A stretch of DNA of 6,347 nucleotides, from assembly GCF_937949835.1 (NCBI RefSeq), contig NZ_CALEDC010000201.1, positions 1 to 6,347 of the forward strand. Direction: 5' to 3'. The notes beneath the pieces are model-generated. The model was not told the origin of the DNA and made no database searches. It saw only the letters and a program-made list of their open reading frames with translations. Positions 1 to 5,025 of this stretch are shown piece after piece. Position numbers and translations under genes: made by a program. The stretch is from an uncultured Campylobacter sp. (GTDB lineage Bacteria; Campylobacterota; Campylobacteria; Campylobacterales; Campylobacteraceae). Within the stretch, counting starts at the first letter, position 1; the number at the start of each line of letters is the position of its first letter.

Positions 1-1
1 T

Positions 2-763
2 TGCGCCGAGCTTTTGGCGCAGCTCAGGCTATCGCGCGTGGTAATCGGCGCGCGCGATACGAACGCGCAGGCTGCGGGCGGCGCGGAAATTTTACGCCGT
101 GGGGGCATAGAGGTGAAATTTGACGTTTGCTCCGCGGGGGCGACGGAGCTTGTGGAGCCGTTTTATTTGGCGCGCGCGAGCGGCTTTTGCTTCATCAAAA
201 TCAACGCCACGCTAAACGGCGCGGTGCATGGGCGGATCGGCAGCGAGAAGCAGCGCGCGTTCGTGCACGAGCTGCGCAGCGTGTGCGATTACGTAGGCGT
301 GGGCGGGCAGACCGTGCGCACCGACAGACCGACGCTGGACGTGCGTGCGGCTAAATTTGATGAAATTAGCGCTTTGGTGGGCAGTGCTGATATGTTGACG
401 CCAGACGCGCGCGTTGCGCCGCAAAATCTAAAGCTGCGCGCCCCCGATGTGTGGATCCACTCGCGCCGCGCACTTTCGGATTTTGATGCGAGCATTCCGC
501 TTTTCGGCGTCGAAGGACGCAAGGTAGAGGTTTCGCAGTCGCTACCTGCGGACGCAAAAATCACGATGATAGAGGCGGGGGCGAGTTCGTTTGACGAGTT
601 TGCGCAGTTTGCGAGTCACGCGCTTATTTTTTACAGCGCGCAGATGAGAGACGCGGGAAATTTTAGAGCAAATGCCGCGCTACGGCCGCTTTTCATCTCC
701 AGCGCAGGCGATCCGCACCTAGAAGCGAACGAATTCTACGGCTGGTTTAAAATTTTAAAATGA
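2..763 (+). CDS. ribD: Riboflavin biosynthesis protein RibD, 3' part
   Basis: Bifunctional cytoplasmic enzyme of riboflavin synthesis: an N-terminal zinc deaminase acts on diaminohydroxyphosphoribosylaminopyrimidine and a C-terminal NADPH reductase reduces the deaminated product. The frame is open from nt 2 and gives 253 residues. The first one (TGC, nt 2-4) fits the last zinc cysteine of the family's TPPC motif, so the rest of the deaminase domain lies outside the window. Next comes the typical stretch RVVIGARDTN...GGAEILRRGGIEV, where the usual DP is DT, then LVEPF linking to the reductase domain. There, FIKINATLNG (about 64-73) matches the family's lKlA-SLDG and GGQTVRTDRPTLDVR (about 101-115) matches the G-gT-l-DnP-L-vR motif. 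A TTG at nt 14 is not the start, because the homology continues upstream of it. The stop overlaps the end of the convergent membrane-protein gene. The last codons (FKILK) are written in an A/T palindrome of the intergenic type. Confidence 0.88.
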   Translation, partial: CAELLAQLRLSRVVIGARDTNAQAAGGAEILRRGGIEVKFDVCSAGATELVEPFYLARASGFCFIKINATLNGAVHGRIGSEKQRAFVHELRSVCDYVGVGGQTVRTDRPTLDVRAAKFDEISALVGSADMLTPDARVAPQNLKLRAPDVWIHSRRALSDFDASIPLFGVEGRKVEVSQSLPADAKITMIEAGASSFDEFAQFASHALIFYSAQMRDAGNFRANAALRPLFISSAGDPHLEANEFYGWFKILK

Positions 764-1321
764 AAATTGCAAAAGCTTCGTTATTATCGGTATAAGGATC
801 AGCAGCGCTACTATTATTATGACGACCAATAGCGCCTTGTCTATATTATATTTTCTTGCCGTAGATTTTGTCGTTAGGCTGCAATTTTGTAAGAAAACCC
901 CGAGTTTATAGCCGCTGATATGAAATAACCAAGCGGTCCAAATCGGCCCGAGGGATAGGCACATCGCCGCAAATGCAATTTCTGATTTATTTAATATCAT
1001 TATGCCGACGATCATAAATAAAGATAGCAGACTAACGATAATCACGCCTATCGTCGAAAAGGCGATAAAAAATATAAAATTTAGCTTGCAATCGATGCCT
1101 AAAATGCGAAAATTAATAATTTTATTTGCGATATAAAATGCGGAGATTATCGTTAAGATAGCTTTTACGAGCTCGACTTTAAAGGGAGCGTAGGGCAATA
1201 GCGGTACGCCAAAAACTGCATTAGATATGATACCTACGTGCGATAAAGTAAAGCCGAGCGAGAACGAGAATACGCCTGTCAGTACGATGCCCAAAAGCAA
1301 TTTGTAGAAATATATTTTCAT
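755..1321 (-). CDS. Unrecognised multi-pass membrane protein, paralogue A
   Basis: I do not recognise a named family. The 188-residue product is very hydrophobic, with about five membrane segments (roughly 4-26, 50-68, 81-110, 112-134 and 163-183) and no soluble domain or catalytic motif. The ATG at 1321 is chosen because AAGGA stands six bases before it; an in-frame TTG two codons upstream overlaps the RBS spacer. A TATAAT box lies 24 bases upstream. The protein is a diverged paralogue of the one at 1925-2503: residues 75-94 (GIDCKLNFIFFIAFSTIGVI) share 14 of 20 positions with its residues 82-101, and SGYKLG-FLQ--SL recurs near 136-149. The 3' end overlaps the end of ribD by 9 bp, tail to tail. 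The gene is AT-richer than ribD or the cation exporter. Function unknown. Confidence 0.75.
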   Translation of the reverse strand: MKIYFYKLLLGIVLTGVFSFSLGFTLSHVGIISNAVFGVPLLPYAPFKVELVKAILTIISAFYIANKIINFRILGIDCKLNFIFFIAFSTIGVIIVSLLSLFMIVGIMILNKSEIAFAAMCLSLGPIWTAWLFHISGYKLGVFLQNCSLTTKSTARKYNIDKALLVVIIIVALLILIPIITKLLQFSF

Positions 1322-1345
1322 ACGCAATCCTTAAAATTCTGCGAA

Positions 1346-1351
1346 ATTATA
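1346..1351 (-). promoter_or_regulatory. -10 box for membrane protein A
   Basis: Exact TATAAT on the - strand, ending 24 bases before the ATG at 1321. No -35 hexamer is recognisable 16-18 bases upstream, as is common for Campylobacter housekeeping promoters. The sequence after the box (TTTCGCAGAATTT) resembles that after the box at 2528-2533. Confidence 0.6.
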
Positions 1352-1383
1352 CGCAATAGCGGCTTAAAATTTTGATCGAAAAT

Positions 1384-1767
1384 TTAGCGTAAGCTTTGAA
1401 ATTTTTCACGTATGCCGCAAGCAACGATGCAGAGCGAGTATAAAAAACAGATATATGCCGCAAGCGGGACAAAAGCGACAAATCCCGAAGCATAAACTAG
1501 CGCTACTAATACATATGTCGCATTTGCCAGCGCAGGTATGCTATAAGTCCAAAGCTCGGGCTTTTAAAAAGGGGTGTAGATATTATTCAAATACAAAGCT
1601 AAATTTAAGACAAGCAGTAGAAAAAATATATAATTCTTTTTCATAAAAGGAAAAGCGGCGCAAACCAAGACTACTATCAAATTTAATGCGATAAGAAAAC
1701 CTATGTAATTAATATCTATAAAGGCGCAAAGTAAGCCTAAAATCGCGATTAATATATGCCTTTTCAT
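1384..1767 (-). pseudogene. Small membrane protein gene split by an in-frame stop
   Basis: The frame from the ATG at 1767 encodes 67 hydrophobic residues (MKRHILIAILG ... NNIYTPF) and meets TAA at 1564-1566. The same frame continues without a shift for 59 more codons, starting KPELWTYSIPALANA and ending EKFQSLR, to a TAA at 1384-1386. The second half is also membrane-like (about ATYVLVALVYASGFVAFV and AAYICFLYSLCIVACGI) and has no ATG, GTG or TTG in frame, so independent translation is unlikely. The simplest reading is a 127-residue, roughly four-helix membrane protein with one nonsense codon, in TTTTTAAAA. Alternatives are a genuine 67-residue protein followed by chance frame, readthrough, or a sequencing error. 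The gene sits between two paralogous membrane-protein genes on the same strand but shows no clear homology to them. The Shine-Dalgarno before 1767 is weak. Family not recognised. Confidence 0.5.
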
Positions 1768-1797
1768 AACCGATTGCCGTCTTTTTTAATTCCTGCA

Positions 1798-1803
1798 ATT
1801 ATA
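1798..1803 (-). promoter_or_regulatory. -10 box for the split membrane-protein gene
   Basis: Exact TATAAT on the - strand, 30 bases before the ATG at 1767. No -35 is recognised. The following GCAGGAATT faintly resembles the leaders of the two flanking paralogues. Confidence 0.45.
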
Positions 1804-1844
1804 ATGCGTAGGTTTAAATTTTGATAAAAAATATTTCGTTCTTA

Positions 1845-1907
1845 AAATTTCGTCGTGCCGTGCGAGCGATTTACGCCTATTAAATTTAGCGCATACGGAC
1901 GAAATTT
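1845..1907. terminator. Inverted repeat, possible terminator
   Basis: AAATTTCGTC (1845-1854) and GACGAAATTT (1898-1907) form a perfect 10-bp stem around a 43-base interval that could extend the pairing imperfectly (GTGCCGTGCG against GCGCATACG). It starts 18 bases past the stop of the gene at 1925-2503 and precedes the next promoter, a sensible place for transcription to end. The long loop and lack of a clean T-run argue against a classical Rho-independent terminator. Confidence 0.3.
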
Positions 1908-1924
1908 AAACGGGGCGCTTAGCT

Positions 1925-2503
1925 TTATTTAGATTCAAAAACGATAAAGTTTAGCCATATTATTACACCTATAAGCAATAAAATGGACGATAGTGTTTCG
2001 TTGGCATTCCAGCGCCTTTTTAGACTAACGATTTGTAAAAATTTGCCGAGCTCGTAATCGCTTTTGCGAAATGAAAATGCCGTAGAATAGGTGCCTATGA
2101 ATAATATCGCGGCGGATAATATCGCTACTAATCTTTTATCCAAATCCAAACCGAATAGCATAAAACCGAATACTATGATATAAGTAACGGCGGTAAGGGC
2201 TAAAATTCCTACCGTCGCAAATGCGATGAAAAATATAATATTAAGCTTGCGATCGATGCCTTTGACATAAAAATCGCTCAAACTGCTACTGATATAAAAG
2301 GCGAATAGCTCAAGAATCGCCGTCGTAAAAGGCAGACGAATATCGCCCGGAAATAAAAAATATCCCTTCAAAAGGCTCATAACATCGATATTTGAAATAT
2401 TTTCAATATGCCACGAAACAACGTAAAATGAAATCACAAAAATGGCTAAAAATACGTTACCCAAAAAGAACTTGTAAATTAGGTATTTTATGTTTTTGCG
2501 CAC
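1925..2503 (-). CDS. Unrecognised multi-pass membrane protein, paralogue B
   Basis: The 192-residue product has about five membrane segments (roughly 8-31, 58-75, 88-118, 124-147 and 171-188) and no recognisable soluble domain. It is a diverged paralogue of the protein encoded at 755-1321: shared blocks are GIDRKLNIIFFIAF (82-95) and SDYELGKFLQIVSL (148-161), and both N-termini carry a basic Lys-rich start followed by Y-K-F/L-L-L/F-G. I place the start at the GTG at 2503 because AGGGAG stands five bases before it, a TATAAT box lies 24 bases upstream, and the result matches the paralogue in length and N-terminus. A TTG at 2560 would add 19 residues but lies upstream of the promoter. The gene seems to be transcribed alone or to lead into the - strand genes below it. 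Codon and base use are AT-rich. Function unknown. Confidence 0.75.
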   Translation of the reverse strand: MRKNIKYLIYKFFLGNVFLAIFVISFYVVSWHIENISNIDVMSLLKGYFLFPGDIRLPFTTAILELFAFYISSSLSDFYVKGIDRKLNIIFFIAFATVGILALTAVTYIIVFGFMLFGLDLDKRLVAILSAAILFIGTYSTAFSFRKSDYELGKFLQIVSLKRRWNANETLSSILLLIGVIIWLNFIVFESK

Positions 2504-2527
2504 CTTGGCTCCCTGAAATTTCGCGAG

Positions 2528-2533
2528 ATTATA
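2528..2533 (-). promoter_or_regulatory. -10 box for membrane protein B
   Basis: Exact TATAAT on the - strand, 24 bases before the GTG at 2503 and followed by CTCGCGAAATTT. Its spacing to the start codon is identical to that of the paralogue at 755-1321. No -35 is recognisable. Transcription from here would begin near 2521, excluding the upstream TTG at 2560. Confidence 0.6.
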
Positions 2534-3128
2534 CGTCAAATTTGCTTTTAACAGGCTCAAATTGGCAGGAAAATAATGAGTGAAATTTAGGCAAATTTTG
2601 AGAGTAGTTTAAATTTACGGCTCAATTTACAGCTCAATTCGCGGCACGGAATTTTAAAATTTAGAAGCGCGGTATGCTGGCTAAATTTAAAAATTCAGCG
2701 TGCGCTGTGTCATCTCCGTGCTATTAAAATAGAAGGCGTTTGGCTAAATTTAAAACCACTCCGTGCGTCCGATAAATTTCGCTGCATTTGCCAGCCTGCC
2801 GTTTCCGTCAAATTTAAAATTCCGCAAACGCGTATAAGCGCCTTTTTGAATGGTACAGCGATCCGCTGCGTAAAATTTGCGATTTTGCGCGTACAGCGCC
2901 TGATTTTGAAATGGCGTCCGCGGGGCGAAATTTTAAAATTCCACCACGCGTAGGGATTTAAAATTTCATAACGAGCGCAAAATTTTAAAATTTGAAACCT
3001 CAAAATTTTAAAATTCCGAAATCTCGCGGCGCGGGCAAATTTAAAATTTAAAACTCAAGCCAAATTTTAAATTTCAAACCGAGCGGAATTCTAAATTCTA
3101 AATTGAGCGGAATTCCAAATCCAAAAAT
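2534..3128. repeat. Gene-free stretch filled with A/T palindromes
   Basis: I see no convincing gene here. The stretch alternates GC-rich spacers with A/T-only, self-complementary blocks. Examples are 2650-2661 (AATTTTAAAATT), 2928-2940, 2979-2993, 3002-3014, 3037-3053 and 3062-3074, plus many shorter AAATTTA blocks. Exact direct repeats are visible: TGGCTAAATTTAAAA at 2678-2692 and 2741-2755, and GAGCGGAATTC at 3081-3091 and 3105-3115. Several blocks are followed by ATTCC and then CGCG (near 2811-2831, 2928-2950 and 3004-3025), suggesting a degenerate larger unit. It separates two - strand genes, the cation exporter (ends 3129) and membrane protein B. Its role is unknown. Confidence 0.6.
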
Positions 3129-4085
3129 TTAGTGATGATGCCCCAAATGCCCGTCACCGCCATTTGATCTTACTTCGCAGATGAGCTCGCCGCCGCACTC
3201 GTTTTCGCTGCTTTCAAGCTGTAGCGTCGTGTGCGTGATGCCCAGATGCTCCATTTCGTGCGATATTTCGGCCATGATCCGCTCCGCCTCGCGCACGCTT
3301 AGCTCGCCGCTGACCACCACGTGAGCCGTGAGCGCGTTTGCGCCGCTCGTGATACTCCAGACGTGCAGGTCGTGCACCGAAAGCACGCCGTCCACGCCCC
3401 TGATCTGCGCGACGAGCCCGTCTAGGCACACGCCCTTTGGCGAGCCCTCCATCAGGATGTTTAGGCTGTCTTTTAGCACGCCCCAGCCGCTTTTGACGAT
3501 GAGCGCAGCCACGAGCACGCTAGCCGCCGCGTCCGCCCAGCCCCAGCCAAACCACATCATCGCTAGCGCGGCCGTTATCGCGCCCACCGAGCCTAGAGCG
3601 TCGCCTAGCACGTGAAGGTATGCGCCGCGCATATTGACGTTTTCTCTCACGTCGCCGTCGCGCAGCATGTATAGCGCCACGACGATGTTTACGGCAAGAC
3701 CCAGCGTGCTGATGGCGAGCATGCCCGCGGTGGCTACTTCGGGCGGGTTTTGGAAGCGCCGCGCCGCCTCGATGACGATAAAAACGGCGATGACGATGAG
3801 CGTGACGGCGTTTATCGTCGCGGTTAAAATTTCGATTCGCCTGTAGCCGAAGGTCTTTTGCAGGTTGCCCTTGCGTTCGCCGAATTTAAACGCAAACAGC
3901 GAAAGCCCGAGCGCCGCGGCGTCTGATAGCATGTGCCCGGCGTCGGAGAGCAGGGCGAGCGAGTTCGTCGCGAAGCCGCCCGCGACCTCGATCAGCATAA
4001 AAGCGGATATAATAAGGAAGGAATTTCTCAAAACGGTTTTATTTGACGCGTGCGAGTGCTCATGATGAGCGTGATTTTCGTGCAT
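3129..4085 (-). CDS. Cation diffusion facilitator, Zn/Co/Cd exporter (CzcD/ZitB type)
   Basis: Inner-membrane proton antiporter of the cation diffusion facilitator family, expected to export Zn2+ and perhaps Co2+ or Cd2+. The 318-residue product has the family's usual length and six-helix layout. SDAGHMLSDA (47-56) supplies H51 and D55 in helix 2, and HVLGDALGS (158-166) supplies H158 and D162 in helix 5; these form the transport-site H-x3-D pairs. The cytoplasmic C-terminal domain carries the typical VHDLHVWSI (about 227-235). Both ends are His-rich: HENHAHHEHSH at the N-terminus and GHLGHHH at the C-terminus, likely metal-binding tails. The start is the ATG at 4085, with GAGG five bases upstream. 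A TTG at 4106 is in frame but only 11 bases from the -10 box. The gene stands alone, followed by repeat DNA. The exact metal cannot be told from sequence. Confidence 0.92.
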   Translation of the reverse strand: MHENHAHHEHSHASNKTVLRNSFLIISAFMLIEVAGGFATNSLALLSDAGHMLSDAAALGLSLFAFKFGERKGNLQKTFGYRRIEILTATINAVTLIVIAVFIVIEAARRFQNPPEVATAGMLAISTLGLAVNIVVALYMLRDGDVRENVNMRGAYLHVLGDALGSVGAITAALAMMWFGWGWADAAASVLVAALIVKSGWGVLKDSLNILMEGSPKGVCLDGLVAQIRGVDGVLSVHDLHVWSITSGANALTAHVVVSGELSVREAERIMAEISHEMEHLGITHTTLQLESSENECGGELICEVRSNGGDGHLGHHH

Positions 4086-4117
4086 TTTGACCTCGTTTTT
4101 CGGCAAATTTTAGATAC

Positions 4118-4123
4118 ATTATA
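4118..4123 (-). promoter_or_regulatory. -10 box for the cation exporter gene
   Basis: Exact TATAAT on the - strand, preceded by TTTTTTGGGG, a T-run typical of the extended -10 region of Campylobacter and Helicobacter sigma70 promoters. It lies 32 bases before the ATG at 4085 and just after the stop (4138) of the small gene remnant upstream. Confidence 0.6.
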
Positions 4124-4137
4124 CCCCAAAAAAGCGC

Positions 4138-4271
4138 TTAAATTTTATCTATATCGCCTTCTAGTCCGGCATCTACGCGCTTGCCGATGTCTTTTAGCTT
4201 GCTAAATCCTCTATCAGCCTCGGCGCGTCGTCAAGGGCGATCGCAAACGTCTTAAATGCGCTATTTTGCAT
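4138..4271 (-). pseudogene. Small frameshifted gene remnant
   Basis: From the ATG at 4271, preceded by GAAGGA at five-base spacing, the frame reads MQNSAFKTFAIALDDAPRLI then EDLAS and stops at 4194. One frame over, protein-like sequence continues as SKLKDIGKRVDAGLEGDIDKI to a TAA at 4138-4140. Adding one base within GATTTAGCA would join the two into a 44-residue, mostly charged, soluble protein. The RBS and the TTGACT-17-TAAAAT promoter upstream suggest it was once a real gene. It diverges from the cupin gene and ends just before the exporter's -10 box. I do not recognise the family. Alternatives are a true 25-residue peptide or a sequencing error. Confidence 0.4.
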
Positions 4272-4298
4272 AAAAATCCTTCGGTTAAAATCGCGCGG

Positions 4299-4327
4299 AT
4301 TTTAGCTGATTTTAAAATTCGAGTCAA
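4299..4327 (-). promoter_or_regulatory. Promoter of the small frameshifted gene
   Basis: On the - strand, TTGACT (4322-4327) and TAAAAT (4299-4304) are separated by exactly 17 bases, and the -10 box lies 27 bases before the ATG at 4271. It diverges from the cupin promoter; the two -35 boxes are 27 bases apart with a dyad element between them. Confidence 0.45.
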
Positions 4328-4344
4328 ATTTTTTGAAAATTTTT

Positions 4345-4367
4345 GCTGTAACTCTTGACATTACAAC
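4345..4367. promoter_or_regulatory. Operator-like dyad 1 (overlaps the -35 box)
   Basis: GCTGTAA (4345-4351), nine bases, then TTACAAC (4361-4367): an inverted repeat with six of seven positions paired. The -35 box TTGACA occupies 4355-4360 inside the spacer, so a bound protein should block RNA polymerase. The same dyad with a perfect left arm recurs at 4394-4416. Confidence 0.6.
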
Positions 4368-4383
4368 TAAATTTTATTATACT
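4355..4383 (+). promoter_or_regulatory. Near-consensus sigma70 promoter of the cupin gene
   Basis: TTGACA (4355-4360), a 17-base spacer, then TATACT (4378-4383), which puts the transcription start near 4390 and leaves a leader of about 50 bases. A full -35 box is unusual for this group, whose promoters, including those of the - strand membrane-protein genes here, often show only the -10. A strong core promoter combined with flanking dyads is the usual design of a repressed, inducible gene. Confidence 0.7.
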
Positions 4384-4393
4384 TCGCTCATCG

Positions 4394-4416
4394 GTTGTAA
4401 GTTATAGCATTACAAC
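4394..4416. promoter_or_regulatory. Operator-like dyad 2 (just past the transcription start)
   Basis: GTTGTAA (4394-4400), nine bases, then TTACAAC (4410-4416): a perfect 7-9-7 inverted repeat at roughly +5 to +27. It is the same element as the dyad at 4345-4367, centre to centre 49 bp. The regulator is not encoded in the window. Confidence 0.65.
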
Positions 4417-4439
4417 AAAAAAATTCTAAGGAGAAAAAG

Positions 4440-4814
4440 ATGTCAAACTACAAGATCGTTTCAACGAAAAATGAGCCGAGAGTCGAGCTGAAAGACGCTT
4501 TAAATTTAAGCGGCTGTGAGCTATCTATCAACGAGCTTCCGGCAAACGTGAGCGTGCCTTTCGTGCATTCGCACAAGCAAAACGAGGAGCTTTACTTGGT
4601 GCTAAAAGGCGGCGGCGCGCTCTTTATCGACGGCGAGGAGAAGGCGGTCAAGGAGGGCGATGCGATCCGTATCGATCCGGCAGGCAAAAGATGTTTCAAA
4701 GCGGGCGCGCAAGGGATGAAATTTATCTGTATCCAGACTAAACGCGGAAGCCTGGAGCAGTACACTAACGGCGACGGCGTGATAAACGACGATGTAAAGC
4801 CAAGCTGGCTGTAA
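4440..4814 (+). CDS. Cupin-domain protein
   Basis: Small single-domain cupin of 124 residues, probably cytoplasmic, with no signal peptide. Cupin motif 1 is complete: H43-x-H45-x4-E50-x6-G57 within VHSHKQNEELYLVLKG, giving three metal ligands. Motif 2 is G73DAIRIDPAGKRC85, where the usual ligand His appears to be replaced by Cys85. Such small cupins can be oxygenases, isomerases or binding proteins; the substrate cannot be told from sequence. AAGGAG (4428-4433) six bases before the ATG is an excellent RBS. The gene is the first behind a near-consensus promoter flanked by two identical dyads, so it is likely repressed and inducible. The reductase-like gene follows 211 bases downstream on the same strand and may be cotranscribed. 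Confidence 0.85.
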   Translation: MSNYKIVSTKNEPRVELKDALNLSGCELSINELPANVSVPFVHSHKQNEELYLVLKGGGALFIDGEEKAVKEGDAIRIDPAGKRCFKAGAQGMKFICIQTKRGSLEQYTNGDGVINDDVKPSWL

Positions 4815-4849
4815 AATTTCGCAAGACAAGCGCGCGGCAAAGCGCGGGA

Positions 4850-4877
4850 GTAAATTTTAAACTGCGTAGCGCGGCAA
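4850..4877 (+). repeat. Dispersed A/T-GC repeat unit, copy 1
   Basis: GTAAATTTTAA followed by ACTGCGTAGCGCGGCAA. Similar units lie at 5678-5704 and 5714-5743, so copies sit on both sides of the reductase gene. Confidence 0.45.
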
Positions 4878-4942
4878 GACGCCCCTGCGTGGCGGGTGCA
4901 TCGGCTGCGACGGCGACGATAGGCGATCGTATGAGAGTATAT

Positions 4943-4990
4943 CAGCCGCGATGGCAAGTGAATTGGCTTGCAGCAGTGATAGGCGGCTGC
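4943..4990 (+). other. Possible RNA hairpins before the reductase gene
   Basis: CAGCCGC (4943-4949) can pair with GCGGCTG (4983-4989), enclosing GCAAG (4954-4958) paired with CTTGC (4967-4971). An alternative hairpin, GCAGC (4970-4974) with GCTGC (4986-4990), would exclude both. This could be a leader structure for the gene at 5026, a cupin-reductase processing site, or chance in a GC-rich, triplet-like stretch. Confidence 0.25.
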
Positions 4991-5025
4991 GTCAGCAAAC
5001 AAAATCTAAATTTAAAGGATAGAAA

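Noticed and set aside
14..16. TTG as the start of the ribD frame
   Set aside because: The frame is open to the window edge and the upstream codons continue the RibD homology, so the gene is cut by the window rather than starting here.
1325..1327. TTG start for membrane protein A
   Set aside because: It overlaps the spacer of a good AAGGA site that fits the ATG at 1321.
1455..1646. 63-codon + strand frame
   Set aside because: It is antisense to the split membrane-protein gene, has a basic, unstructured product and no RBS.
2392..2583. 63-codon + strand frame
   Set aside because: It is antisense to the 5' part of membrane protein B and its promoter, with no family resemblance.
2710..3003. 97-codon - strand frame in the A/T repeat region
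   Set aside because: Its product is mostly translated repeat blocks (F-K-I, I-L-K-F), with no recognisable domain and no convincing RBS.
2583..3126. CRISPR-like array
   Set aside because: The repeats are A/T palindromes of varying length and spacing, without a constant repeat and unique spacers of even size, and no cas gene is present.
3328..4065. Several + strand frames opposite the exporter gene
   Set aside because: They are shadows of a GC-rich gene with clear family motifs on the - strand.
4104..4106. TTG start for the cation exporter
   Set aside because: It is only 11 bases from the -10 box, whereas the ATG at 4085 has GAGG at normal spacing.
4815..4850. GC-rich stem (CGCGC..GCGCG) after the cupin as a terminator
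   Set aside because: The stem is short, no T-run follows, and the downstream gene may be cotranscribed.
4592..5002. 136-codon - strand frame
   Set aside because: It lies antisense to the cupin gene and the following spacer, and the product is not protein-like.
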